From contig NZ_JALKAL010000001.1 in assembly GCF_023015765.1 (NCBI RefSeq), positions 419,478 through 483,477 of the forward strand: 64,000 bases of DNA, written 5' to 3'. Of the stretch, positions 36,013 to 44,069 are shown one piece after another (within the stretch, counting starts at the first letter, position 1; each line of letters starts with the position of its first letter). The notes beneath the pieces are model-generated. The model ran no database searches. It worked only from the letters and a program-made list of their open reading frames with translations, and was not told where the DNA came from. The translations under genes were made by a program, and so were the position numbers. This stretch comes from Ornithinimicrobium sp. F0845. Lineage in GTDB: Bacteria; Actinomycetota; Actinomycetes; Actinomycetales; Dermatophilaceae.

Positions 36013-36459
36013 ATGGCAGTCAACCCCGACTACGCCGGCCGTGAGTATCCGCCGGCCGGCCCCTTCCAGGTCACGCGCGAGCAGATCGAGGCGTTCGCGG
36101 ACGCGATCGGCTCCACCAGCCCGGCCCACCGCGATCCCGCGGCCGCCCAGGCGCTGGGCCACGGTGACGTCGTGGCGCCGCCGACCTTCGCGGTGAGCCT
36201 CTCCCAGCAGTGCGAGGCCCAGCTCATCCGCGACCCGGAGGCGGGCATCGACTTCTCCCGGGTCGTGCACGGCGAGGAGGGCTTCACCCACCACCGTCCG
36301 ATCACCGCGGGGGACTCCCTGACCGGTGTCCTGCACGTCGACCGCATCCGGGAGGCCGGCGGGCACGGCATGGTGTCCACCCGTGTCGAGCTGCGCGACG
36401 CGGACGGTCAGCCGGTGACCACGGTGACGTCCACCATCGTCGTGAGGGGGGAGTCCTGA
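36013..36459 (+). CDS. hadA: MaoC-like dehydratase subunit, HadA type
   Basis: 148 aa single-hotdog protein of the FAS1-like dehydratase group (APPTFAVSLSQQCEAQLI, HGEEGFTHHRPITAGD). It lacks the Asp-His pair and is the substrate-binding partner of the catalytic HadB-like protein next door. In mycobacteria HadAB dehydrates 3-hydroxyacyl-ACP in mycolic-acid elongation. Micrococcales of this kind make no mycolates, so the substrate here is open. Leaderless start; overlaps hadB as TGATG. Confidence 0.85.
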   Translation: MAVNPDYAGREYPPAGPFQVTREQIEAFADAIGSTSPAHRDPAAAQALGHGDVVAPPTFAVSLSQQCEAQLIRDPEAGIDFSRVVHGEEGFTHHRPITAGDSLTGVLHVDRIREAGGHGMVSTRVELRDADGQPVTTVTSTIVVRGES

Positions 36460-36869
36460 TGGCCGAGCTGACCACCGACCCGGGTGCCCTGACCCGCACC
36501 GTCACGGTCGACCGGGCCCAGCTGGTCGACTACGCCAACGCCTCCGGCGACCAGAACCCCATCCACCAGGACGCCGAGTTCGCCCGGTCCGTCGGTCTGC
36601 CCGACCTGATCGCGCACGGCATGTGGACCATGGGCGCGGCCCTCGACGTCGTCACGGCGTATGTCGGCGGCGACCCCGGCCGCGTGCTCTCCTGCTCCAC
36701 CCGGTTCACCGGCATGGTCGTCGTCCCGGAGGGAGAGACCGTCGAGGTGCTTGTCGAGGGCGTCGTCAGGAAGACCGACGAGGAGGCCGGCACCCAGACC
36801 GTCGAGCTCACCGCCACCTGCGCTGGCGAGAAGGTCCTCGGGCGCTGCCAGGCCGTCGTCCGCGCATGA
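36459..36869 (+). CDS. hadB: MaoC-like (3R)-hydroxyacyl dehydratase, HadB type
   Basis: 136 aa hotdog protein with the hydratase-2 active site ASGDQNPIHQDAEFARSVG (Asp and His) and IAHGMWTMG. It pairs with HadA-like upstream as a heterodimer. Overlaps hadA by 1 nt and murB by 4 nt (ATGA), so cell-wall precursor synthesis and this dehydratase are translationally linked, the same neighbourhood as in many Actinobacteria. Confidence 0.9.
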   Translation: MAELTTDPGALTRTVTVDRAQLVDYANASGDQNPIHQDAEFARSVGLPDLIAHGMWTMGAALDVVTAYVGGDPGRVLSCSTRFTGMVVVPEGETVEVLVEGVVRKTDEEAGTQTVELTATCAGEKVLGRCQAVVRA

Positions 36870-37987
36870 CGGATGGCGGGGCCAGCCCCACGGCATACTC
36901 CCTCGCCGAGCTCACCACCATGCGGGTCGGCGGGCCACCCCGGCGTAGCGTCACCGTCACCTCCGAGTCCGAGCTGATCGAGGCGGTCCGCACCACCGAC
37001 GAGGCCGGGGAGCCGCTGCTCGTGGTGGGCGGCGGCTCCAACCTGCTGGTGGCAGACGATGGCTTCCCCGGCACGGCGGTCGTGGTCCGCACCTCCGGGA
37101 TCGAGGTGCCCGACGCCTCCGCCTGCGGTGGGGTGACGGTGACCGTCGCCGCCGGTGAGGTGTGGGACGACGTGGTCGCCCGCGCCGTCGAGGAGGCGTG
37201 GTCCGGGATCGAGGCGCTCTCCGGCATACCGGGCAGCGCGGGGGCCACCCCGGTGCAGAACGTCGGCGCCTACGGACAGGAGGTCGCCCAGACGATCGCC
37301 CAGGTCCGGGTCTGGGACCGCGTGGAGCAGCGGGTGCGAACCATGTTCGCCGCCGACCTGCGGTTCTCGTACCGGCACTCGGTGCTGAAGGACTCGATCG
37401 TCGGCCCGGACGCCCCCGCCGGGGCCGTCACGCCCCGCCACATCGTGCTCTCGGTGACCTTTTCGCTGCGCCCCACTGAACTGTCCCAGCCGGTGCGCTA
37501 CGCCGCACTCGCCGACGGCCTCGAGGTCGAGCTGGGGGCGCGCGTGCCGCTGGCGGAGGCCCGCGAGGCGGTGCTCCAGCAACGTCGCAACCGGGGCATG
37601 GTGCTCGACCCGGCCGACCACGACACGTGGAGCTGCGGGTCCTTCTTCACCAACCCGATCCTGCCTGCGCACGAGTATGCCGAGCTCGTCACCCGGGCCG
37701 CCGAGCGCCTGGGCCCGGACGTCCCGCCCCCGCCGCAGTACCCCTCGGCCGAGGGCACGGTGAAGACGTCGGCCGCCTGGCTGATCGACCGTGCCGGGTT
37801 CGGGAAGGGGCACGGCCTGCCCGGTCCCGCGGCGCTGTCGAGCAAGCACACGCTGGCGCTGACCAACCGTGGGTCGGCTCGTGCCGCCGACCTCGTGGCG
37901 CTGGCCCGCGAGGTGCGGGACGGCGTGCGGGAGGCCTTCGGCGTCACCCTGGTCAACGAGCCGGTCCTGGTGGGCCTCTCCCTCTAA
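36866..37987 (+). CDS. murB: UDP-N-acetylenolpyruvoylglucosamine reductase
   Basis: FAD/NADPH enzyme making UDP-MurNAc for peptidoglycan. 373 aa; TTMRVGGPP and VGGGSNLLVADDGFPG (FAD), GIPGSAGATPVQNVGAYGQE, catalytic-Ser region WSCGSFFTNPI, SAAWLIDRAGFGKG, and C-terminal Glu in LVNEPVLVG are all intact. ATG overlaps the hadB stop. The stop is followed by three units of a 32-nt repeat. Confidence 0.95.
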   Translation: MTDGGASPTAYSLAELTTMRVGGPPRRSVTVTSESELIEAVRTTDEAGEPLLVVGGGSNLLVADDGFPGTAVVVRTSGIEVPDASACGGVTVTVAAGEVWDDVVARAVEEAWSGIEALSGIPGSAGATPVQNVGAYGQEVAQTIAQVRVWDRVEQRVRTMFAADLRFSYRHSVLKDSIVGPDAPAGAVTPRHIVLSVTFSLRPTELSQPVRYAALADGLEVELGARVPLAEAREAVLQQRRNRGMVLDPADHDTWSCGSFFTNPILPAHEYAELVTRAAERLGPDVPPPPQYPSAEGTVKTSAAWLIDRAGFGKGHGLPGPAALSSKHTLALTNRGSARAADLVALAREVRDGVREAFGVTLVNEPVLVGLSL

Positions 37988-37992
37988 CGACC

Positions 37993-38083
37993 GAGCGCAC
38001 CATGTTGCGAGCCACGACCCCACCGGGCGCACGGTCTTGCGAGAATCCAGACTTCTGAGCGCGCGGTGGCTGTGTGTCCGTCG
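37993..38083. repeat. 32-nt tandem repeat after the murB stop
   Basis: Units begin GAGCGCAC (37993), GGGCGCAC (38025) and GAGCGCGC (38057), exact period 32. The first two share the 19-mer GRGCGCACSRTSTTGCGAG, also found once near 58.7 kb on the opposite strand. The third unit is degenerate and contains the DinB-like promoter. Confidence 0.7.
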
Positions 38084-38089
38084 TAGGTT
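38084..38089 (+). promoter_or_regulatory. -10 element TAGGTT of the second DinB-like gene (leaderless)
   Basis: TAGGTT, 6 nt, then ATG 38096. Confidence 0.5.
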
Positions 38090-38095
38090 CGGGTC

Positions 38096-38605
38096 ATGGG
38101 CAGCGTGCTCCCTGACAGCGTGGATCTGGATCGCTGGGACGAGCCGAGTCCGGGAGTTGACCTCCGGCAGCGCTTGGTGCAGTGGCTCGGCTACCAGCGG
38201 CATGAGTTCCAACGGAAGTGGCGTGACCTCTCGGCGGAGCAGCTGGCCAGCTGGTCAATCCCGCCCGTCGAGCTGTCCGTGCTGGGGCTCATCCGGCACA
38301 TGCAGCAGATGGAGCATGTGTACCTCAGCTGGGGGCTGGGTGGTGGCGACCAGGTGGAGACCTACGGCGATGACGACTACGCCGGTGGTTCGGCGCAGAC
38401 CGTGCAGGAGGACGTGCGGCTCTACCTTCAGGAGGTCGACCGGGCGGACGCGGCGATCGGGCTCATGCCCGCGCTGGACAGCCTCGGTCTCGGCCATGGT
38501 GACCCGCTCGGGCACACCCTCGTCAAGATGATCGACGAGTACGCACTCCACAGCGGTCAGGCGCACATGCTCCGCTTCGCAGCACTGGGCACGCTACGAA
38601 GGTAG
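38096..38605 (+). CDS. DinB-like protein (DUF664 type)
   Basis: 169 aa four-helix protein of the DinB/DUF664 group: RLVQWLGYQRHEFQRKWRDL, a helix with LSVLGLIRHMQQMEHVYL and a last helix MIDEYALHSGQAHMLRFAAL supply three histidines for a possible metal site. Function in this group is generally unknown; thiol-dependent transfer is the usual suggestion. Leaderless start. Lower G+C in third positions than its neighbours, so recent acquisition is possible. Confidence 0.75.
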   Translation: MGSVLPDSVDLDRWDEPSPGVDLRQRLVQWLGYQRHEFQRKWRDLSAEQLASWSIPPVELSVLGLIRHMQQMEHVYLSWGLGGGDQVETYGDDDYAGGSAQTVQEDVRLYLQEVDRADAAIGLMPALDSLGLGHGDPLGHTLVKMIDEYALHSGQAHMLRFAALGTLRR

Positions 38606-38650
38606 CCGCTCGACAGGGTCCTGGTATGCCTCCTGTGGAGGGTGCACAAC

Positions 38651-38713
38651 CACTACGGGAATGCGTGCAGGCCCGCAAGAGCACTACGAGACGCGTGCAA
38701 GGCGGGCACACCA
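38651..38713. repeat. 31-nt tandem repeat after the adenosine deaminase stop
   Basis: CACTACGRGA...GCGTGCARGC appears at 38651 and 38682, with a degenerate third start at 38712. Read from the minus strand it begins immediately after the TAA. Confidence 0.65.
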
Positions 38714-39742
38714 TTATGTTTCTTGGGAGAGCCAGGCGTCGACGTCGGCCAGCAGCCCGGTCCTGACCGCGTCGGGAGCCTGGCTGCCGCGGATCGAGCT
38801 GCGGGCCAGCTCGGCCAGCTCCTCGTCGGTGAGGCCGTGGTCGGCGCGGGCCGACTCGTACTGCGCGAGCAGCCGGGAGCCGAACAGCAATGGGTCGTCG
38901 GCCCCCAGAGCGATGCTGGCCCCGGCGTCGACCAGCTGCCGCAGCGGCACCTCGGACAGCTCGTCATAGACGCCGAGCGCCACATTGCTGGCGGGGCACA
39001 CCTCGAGGGTGATGCCCCGGCGCACCAGCGCGTCCAGCACGGCGGGGTCCTCCGCGGACCGGACCCCGTGGCCCAGCCGGTCGGGGGTCAGGTGGTCGAG
39101 CGCGTCACGCACGTGCGAGGGTCCCAGGAGCTCACCGGCGTGCGGGACGCTGGCCAGGCCGGCCTTGGCCGCGATGTGGAAGGCCTTGCCGAATTCGGCG
39201 GTGTCGCCGCGCCGCTCGTCGTTGGAGAGCCCGAAGCCCACGACGGTGCCGGCGCCATCGCCGGCATACTGCCCGGCCAGGCGCGCCAGGGTCCGGGCGT
39301 CGAGCGGGTGGCGGATGCGGCTGGCCGCCACGATCACCCCGACCTGGGCACCCGTGTCTCGGCTGGCCGACTGGGCCTCGTCCAGGACGATCTCGATGGC
39401 GGGGGTGATGCCGCCGACGAACGGGGCGTAGGAGGTCGGGTCGACCTGGATCTCCAGCCAGCGCGAGCCCTCGGCGGCGTCGTCCTCCGCGGCCTCCCGC
39501 ACGATCCGGCGCATGTCCGCCTCGTCCCGCACGCAGGCCCGCGCGGCGTCATAGAGCCGCTGGAAGCGGAACCAGCCCCGCTCGTCGGTCGCCCGCAGCC
39601 GTGGTGGCCAGTCCTCGAGCAGGGCGTGCGGCAGCCGGAGCCCGTGCTTGTCGGCCAGCTCTCGGAGCGTCGTGATCCGCATCGACCCGGTGAAGTGCAG
39701 GTGCAGGTGCGCCTTGGGCAGCGCCCGGAGGGAGCGGGACAT
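38714..39742 (-). CDS. add: Adenosine deaminase family protein
   Basis: 342 aa TIM-barrel deaminase of purine salvage. Zinc and catalytic residues are present: His12/His14 in KAHLHLHFTG, His201 and Glu204 in HAGE, His225 in LGHGVR and Asp282-Asp283 in LGADDPLLFG. The segment GFGLSNDERRG differs from the usual GLAGDE, so a relative acting on another purine or nucleoside is possible. ATG 39742 opens the family sequence. Divergent from the patatin gene; TAA stop, unusual among these genes. Confidence 0.88.
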   Translation of the reverse strand: MSRSLRALPKAHLHLHFTGSMRITTLRELADKHGLRLPHALLEDWPPRLRATDERGWFRFQRLYDAARACVRDEADMRRIVREAAEDDAAEGSRWLEIQVDPTSYAPFVGGITPAIEIVLDEAQSASRDTGAQVGVIVAASRIRHPLDARTLARLAGQYAGDGAGTVVGFGLSNDERRGDTAEFGKAFHIAAKAGLASVPHAGELLGPSHVRDALDHLTPDRLGHGVRSAEDPAVLDALVRRGITLEVCPASNVALGVYDELSEVPLRQLVDAGASIALGADDPLLFGSRLLAQYESARADHGLTDEELAELARSSIRGSQAPDAVRTGLLADVDAWLSQET

Positions 39743-39814
39743 GCAGGACTGTCTATCAGTATGTCGGGGCGCGCCGGTGCAGGAACGTGCCGGTCTGTGC
39801 TCCAGACTGGGAGC

Positions 39815-40720
39815 ATGTTCGCCAGGCATCCCGGCCGCAGCGCCGCCCCCGAACCGGAGAGGGCCGAGGTCACCCCGGTCCTGGGGCTGGCGCTGGGTGG
39901 CGGTGGCGCCCGTGGGCTGTGCCACATCGGGGTCGTGCGGGTGCTGGAGGAGCTGGGGGTCACTCCTGACGTCGTGAGTGGGACCAGCATGGGAGGTCTG
40001 ATCGGGGCGTTCATCGCCGCGGGCTACTCCGCGGAGCAGATGGCCGAGATCGCCACGGACCTGCGGTGGAGCAGGCTGATCGACTGGAGCCCACTCTCCG
40101 GCCGCCTGGTCAACACCAAGGGTCTGGAGCGGTGGATGGCCGAGCTCCTGCCTCCGACCTTCGAGGAGCTCGAGCTCCCGCTGGTGCTGACCGCCACGGA
40201 CCTGAACGAGGGCCGCATCTACTACAGCCAGCACGGCGACCTGATCCGGGCGCTGCGCGCGACGACCGCCTACCCCGGCGCGCTCGAGCCGGTGCGGGCG
40301 GGCAGCGCGCGCCTGGTGGACGGCGGCCTGCTCAACCAGACCCCGGTGGACGGCGCACTCTTCCTGGGCGCCCATCGGGTGCTGGCCGTCAACGCCACGC
40401 CGCTCTCCCGGCTCGACCAGCCGGAGGACGATGCGCGTGCCCCGCGCAAGAGGGTCCGCATCGGGGCCGTCGGCGAGCTGCTGCGGGCGGTCGACGTCAT
40501 GCAGTCCCAGCTGACCATGGCGCGGCTCTCGTTCTACAAGCCCGACGTGCTGCTCGACCCGCTCATCGCCGGCGTCGAGATCGCGGACTTCCACAAGGCC
40601 AAGCTCGCGATCCAGGCCGGTGAGGACGAGGCGCGCAACCACGTCGACGAGCTCAGGACGCTCCTGGGTCCGCGGCGGGCGGCCGAGCCGGAGGAGCGCA
40701 GATCAGCTCCCGGTGAGTAG
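39815..40720 (+). CDS. Patatin-like phospholipase (RssA/NTE type)
   Basis: 301 aa serine hydrolase. The oxyanion loop GGGGARG (28-34), nucleophile Ser58 in GTSMG and Asp169 in VDGGLLNQTP form the Ser-Asp dyad. Cytoplasmic, no signal or membrane helix. CAGACT at 39803-39808, 6 nt before the ATG, may be a leaderless -10. Family members hydrolyse lipid esters; substrate unknown. The TAG stop lies just upstream of the nanE remnant. Confidence 0.9.
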   Translation: MFARHPGRSAAPEPERAEVTPVLGLALGGGGARGLCHIGVVRVLEELGVTPDVVSGTSMGGLIGAFIAAGYSAEQMAEIATDLRWSRLIDWSPLSGRLVNTKGLERWMAELLPPTFEELELPLVLTATDLNEGRIYYSQHGDLIRALRATTAYPGALEPVRAGSARLVDGGLLNQTPVDGALFLGAHRVLAVNATPLSRLDQPEDDARAPRKRVRIGAVGELLRAVDVMQSQLTMARLSFYKPDVLLDPLIAGVEIADFHKAKLAIQAGEDEARNHVDELRTLLGPRRAAEPEERRSAPGE

Positions 40721-40740
40721 CGCCCGGCGCGAGAGGTCAG

Positions 40741-40896
40741 GAGCTGCCCGGTCACCCGGTCGTCGCGGAGGGTCGGATCCACACCCACGCCCACGCCCGG
40801 GCCGCGCTCGAGGCGGGCGCGCACGCCGTGTGCGTGAGCACCGCGATCACCCATCCCACCTCGCTGACCCGGTGGTTCGTGGAGGCGATGCACTGA
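40741..40896 (+). pseudogene. nanE: C-terminal remnant of N-acylglucosamine-6-P 2-epimerase (nanE)
   Basis: The frame reads HPVVAEGRIHTHAHARAALE then AGAHAVCVSTAITHPTSLTR, ending FVEAMH-stop. This matches only the last quarter of NanE (family about 220-230 aa), with no start codon and a TGA at 40714-40716 in the same frame. NanE converts ManNAc-6-P to GlcNAc-6-P, the step two before nagB, and the remnant overlaps the nagB ATG as TGATG. So a nanE-nagB operon was probably truncated at the patatin boundary. Confidence 0.75.
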
Positions 40897-41708
40897 TGGA
40901 GGTCGTGATCCTCGACGACGAGGAGCAGGTCGGCCGCCCAGGAGCGGACGCGGTCGCCGAGCACGTGGCGCGGGACCCTCGGGCGGTCCTCGGCCTGGCC
41001 ACCGGGTCCAGCCCGCTCCGGGTCTACCGTGAGCTGGCAGCCCGGGTGGGCAGGGGAGAGCTGAGCCTGGCCGGGTGCCGGGCGTTCCTGCTGGATGAGT
41101 ATGTCGGTCTGCCGGTCGAGCATCCCGAGTCCTACCGGTCGGTCATCCGGCGGGACCTCATCGACCACGTCGACCTCGACCCGGCGAGGGTGCTCGGCCC
41201 GGACGGGGGCGCGGACGACCTGGCCGCGGCGGGCGCCGACTTCGAGCGGACGATCGCCGCCGCCGGCGGGGTCGACGTGCAGCTGCTGGGCGTTGGCAGC
41301 GACGGTCACATCGCCTTCAACGAGCCGGGCTCGTCACTGGCCTCGCGCACCCGGATCAAGACCCTCACCACGCAGACCCGCCGCGACAACGCCCGCTTCT
41401 TCGGCGGGGACGTCGACGCGGTCCCGCGGCACTGCCTCACCCAGGGCATCGGCACCATCCTGCAGGCCGGGCACCTCGTCCTCGTCGCGCTCGGGACCGG
41501 CAAGGCCGAGGCCGTCCACCAGCTCGTGGAGGGACCGGTCACCGCACTCTGGCCGGCCTCGGCGCTCCAGCTGCACCCGCACGCCACCGTGCTGGTCGAC
41601 GAGGCGGCAGCCACCCGACTCCTGCTGCGCGACTACTACCGCGAGACCTACCTCGGCAAGCCCGCCTGGCAGGGGTTTCTGAGGCCCCGCCCCCGCCCCG
41701 CCACCTGA
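40896..41708 (+). CDS. nagB: Glucosamine-6-phosphate deaminase
   Basis: 270 aa enzyme turning GlcN-6-P into fructose-6-P and ammonia. LATGSSPLRVYREL binds phosphate. Asp67-Glu68 in FLLDEYVGL and Asp136/His138 in GVGSDGHIAFNEPG are the catalytic residues, and SRTRIKTLTTQTRRDNARFF is standard. Its natural upstream partner nanE is a fragment and nagA is not in the window. Translation probably still couples to the remnant through TGATG. Confidence 0.93.
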   Translation: MEVVILDDEEQVGRPGADAVAEHVARDPRAVLGLATGSSPLRVYRELAARVGRGELSLAGCRAFLLDEYVGLPVEHPESYRSVIRRDLIDHVDLDPARVLGPDGGADDLAAAGADFERTIAAAGGVDVQLLGVGSDGHIAFNEPGSSLASRTRIKTLTTQTRRDNARFFGGDVDAVPRHCLTQGIGTILQAGHLVLVALGTGKAEAVHQLVEGPVTALWPASALQLHPHATVLVDEAAATRLLLRDYYRETYLGKPAWQGFLRPRPRPAT

Positions 41709-41762
41709 CCGGACCACGGGGCGACCGGACCACCAGCTGACCGGACCGCCGGGTGACCGGTC
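41704..41762. repeat. Short GACCGGACC tandem repeats after nagB
   Basis: Four imperfect copies of CTGACCGGACCRCCGGG, 15-17 nt each, starting at the nagB stop. Confidence 0.6.
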
Positions 41763-42005
41763 GGCGGGCCGCTTCGCTGAGCGATCGGCATACTGACCGA
41801 GTGCCCAACCCGGGGCCGGCGCCTGGCCGGTGCACGGGTTCTACCCACGATTCACACGGCCGATGAGTAGTTCCCGGACACGTGCCGGTTTCGTTGGGCT
41901 GATGCCGGTGGTTCGGCCCGCCATGGGCCTTGACGTCGGGACATCCCAGCTCTGTACGCCGAGGCCGCGCAGGAGCACCGGTCGGATGGGCTGCCCATGG
42001 TGCCG

Positions 42006-42095
42006 TCAACAGTGGGTCCGTTGAAGCAGTTGATGGGTAGCTGCAAAGCCGAGCCGTTCGTACATCGCTACCCGCTGCTCGGCCGGAGTGGACTG
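42006..42095 (-). pseudogene. Possible GNAT acetyltransferase tail
   Basis: Minus-strand frame reads STPAEQRVAMYERLGFAATH, a form typical of the last beta-strand/helix of GNAT proteins, then stops at 42006. The frame is closed by TGA just upstream, and a preceding segment in another frame (RLVLCGSDAQAEHAG) could be the rest after a frameshift. Weak evidence from one short motif. Confidence 0.3.
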
Positions 42096-42246
42096 TCACC
42101 CGGACAGCCCCGGCGTGTTCCGCCTGGGCGTCGGATCCGCACAGCACGAGTCTCGCAGCCGGACGGCGTCGTGCACCTGGGCCCCGCCGTCTGGTCCCGC
42201 GCAGCGAGTCTGCGAACCTTCGCTGCATCTCGACAACCGGTGGCGG

Positions 42247-42252
42247 TAGGTT
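42247..42252 (+). promoter_or_regulatory. -10 element TAGGTT of the ABC operon (leaderless)
   Basis: TAGGTT followed by 7 nt and the GTG at 42260; decides the start over the TTG at 42251. Confidence 0.5.
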
Positions 42253-42259
42253 GTGTCCC

Positions 42260-43189
42260 GTGGGGATTATCGAGACACAGGGTCTCACCAAGCGCTACGG
42301 GCAGGTGACGGCCCTGGAGGGCCTGGACCTGGTCCTCGACGACGGCGTGACCGGCCTGGTCGGCGCCAACGGTGCCGGCAAGTCCACGCTCATCAAGATC
42401 CTGCTCGGACTCCTCGGCGCCACCCAGGGAACGGCACAGGTGCTCGGTCACGACATCCGTGCCGAGGGCGCCAAGATCCGGTCCCTGGTCGGCTACATGC
42501 CCGAGCACGACTGCCTCCCACCGGACGTGCGGGCCATCGACTTCGTGGTGCACATGGCCCGGATGTCCGGGCTCCCGCCGACCGCGGCCCGGGAGCGCGC
42601 CGCGGACGTCCTGCGCCACGTCGGCCTCGCCGAGGAGCGCTACCGGCTGATGGGCGGCTACTCCACCGGCATGAAGCAGCGGGCCAAGCTGGCGCAGGCC
42701 CTGGCCCACGACCCCCGGCTCGTCTTCCTGGACGAGCCAACCAACGGGCTGGATCCCGCGGCGCGCGACGACATGCTCGCGCTGGTCAGCAAGATCGGCC
42801 GCGAGTTCGGCATCTCGGTGCTGGTCACCTCCCACCTGCTGGGTGAGCTCGAGCGGGTCAGCGACCACGTCGTCGTGCTGGACGGCGGGCGGCTGCTGCG
42901 GTCCTCGGCCACCACCGAGTTCACCTCCGACACCGGGCTGCTGCTCGTCGAGGTGCTGGGCGAGGGGGACGCGCAGACCGCGATGGGGGAGCGGCTCGCC
43001 GCCCAGGGCATCGCCTGCCGGCCCCGTGGTCAGCTCATCGAGATCAACGCCCCCGGCCGGGCCGACCTGCACGACCTGGTGCGGGACACCGCCGTCGAGG
43101 TCGGGGTGGGCCTGGTCCGGCTCGCGGCCGACCACCGGCGCATCGAGGACGTCTTCCGGGAGGAGGCAGGCCATGGCCCAACCGTCTGA
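42260..43189 (+). CDS. ABC transporter ATP-binding protein (first pair)
   Basis: 309 aa ATPase of an ABC-2 type exporter. Walker A GANGAGKS (35-42), signature YSTGMKQR (134-141), Walker B LVFLDEP (154-160) and H-loop TSHLL. The extra C-terminal domain (220-309) is as in DRI-type drug/lipid exporters. First gene of a four-gene overlapping operon ATPase-permease-ATPase-permease. Substrate unknown. Confidence 0.92.
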   Translation: MGIIETQGLTKRYGQVTALEGLDLVLDDGVTGLVGANGAGKSTLIKILLGLLGATQGTAQVLGHDIRAEGAKIRSLVGYMPEHDCLPPDVRAIDFVVHMARMSGLPPTAARERAADVLRHVGLAEERYRLMGGYSTGMKQRAKLAQALAHDPRLVFLDEPTNGLDPAARDDMLALVSKIGREFGISVLVTSHLLGELERVSDHVVVLDGGRLLRSSATTEFTSDTGLLLVEVLGEGDAQTAMGERLAAQGIACRPRGQLIEINAPGRADLHDLVRDTAVEVGVGLVRLAADHRRIEDVFREEAGHGPTV

Positions 43190-44069
43190 GGGGCGGCCGG
43201 GCGGTGTCATCCACGACATCGGTTACCGGCCCTACACCGGCCCCCGGCAGGGCACCGACGCCGCGGCCCGCTCGCTGTTCGTCGCCGGGCTGCTCAACGC
43301 CTACGGCATCGGGCGGTCCGGCAAGGCCAAGGGGCTGCCGATGACGCTGCTGGCGATGATGGTCGTCCCCGCCGCGATCATGGTGGCCGTCATGGTCACC
43401 CTGGGGCTGACCGAGGGCTTCCTGAACTACGGCACCTATCCGGTCAGCCTCATGCTGGTCATCGTCATCTTCGTCGCGGCCCAGGCGCCCGTGCTCTTCT
43501 CCCGCGACCTGCGGTCGGGGGCGATCTCCCTCTACCTCGCGCGCCCGCTCAGCGCCACGGCATACGCCCTGGTGCGGTGGGCCTCGCTGTTCGTGGCGAT
43601 CCTGGTCTTCATCGGCCTGCCGGTCCTGGTGCTGTATGTCGGGGCGCTCACCGCCGAGGCCGACGTCTCCGAGCACACGGCGGACTTCCTGGCCGCGATG
43701 GTCGGCATCGTGCTGCTGTCAGCGGTCCTGGCCACCCTCTCCGGCCTCGTCGCCGCGCACACCCGGCGGCGGGGGCTGGCCGTCGGGGTCACCATCATCG
43801 CCCTGCTGGTGAGCACCGGCGTCGTGACGGCCGTGCAGGCCATCACCTCCGAGCAGGGCAACGAGACCGCCGGACGCGTCGTGGGGCTCTTCTCGCCGTT
43901 CTCGCTCGTCGACGGTGTGCAGGCCGAGCTCCTGGGCGGGCAGAGCTCCTTCCAGGTCCCGCCCGACACCGTCGGCTGGGGGCTGCTCTACTTGGTGGTC
44001 TGCCTGGCGGTCATCGGGGCCGGGCTGTGGCTGCTGGTCCGCTACTACCGGAAGCAGGCGGGCCGATGA
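43173..44069 (+). CDS. ABC-2 type permease (first pair)
   Basis: 298 aa integral membrane protein with six helices, starting after a hydrophilic N-terminus with GYRPYTGPRQG, a motif seen in this permease subgroup. It overlaps the upstream ATPase by 17 nt (AGGAGG at 43160-43165 ahead of the ATG) and the next ATPase by 4 nt. Works with one or both ATPases; cargo not predictable. Confidence 0.87.
   Translation: MAQPSEGRPGGVIHDIGYRPYTGPRQGTDAAARSLFVAGLLNAYGIGRSGKAKGLPMTLLAMMVVPAAIMVAVMVTLGLTEGFLNYGTYPVSLMLVIVIFVAAQAPVLFSRDLRSGAISLYLARPLSATAYALVRWASLFVAILVFIGLPVLVLYVGALTAEADVSEHTADFLAAMVGIVLLSAVLATLSGLVAAHTRRRGLAVGVTIIALLVSTGVVTAVQAITSEQGNETAGRVVGLFSPFSLVDGVQAELLGGQSSFQVPPDTVGWGLLYLVVCLAVIGAGLWLLVRYYRKQAGR

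Larger units (their letters stand above)
41709..42259. other. 551-bp stretch without an intact gene
   Basis: Starts with GACCGGACC repeats. The remainder is less G+C-biased than neighbours and has no frame with good codon bias. On the minus strand 42095-42006 resembles the end of a GNAT acetyltransferase (see separate entry). Ends with the promoter of the ABC operon. I see no RNA gene. Confidence 0.6.

Noticed and set aside
41709-42259. Insertion sequence
   Set aside because: No transposase similarity, terminal inverted repeats or target duplication could be found by eye.
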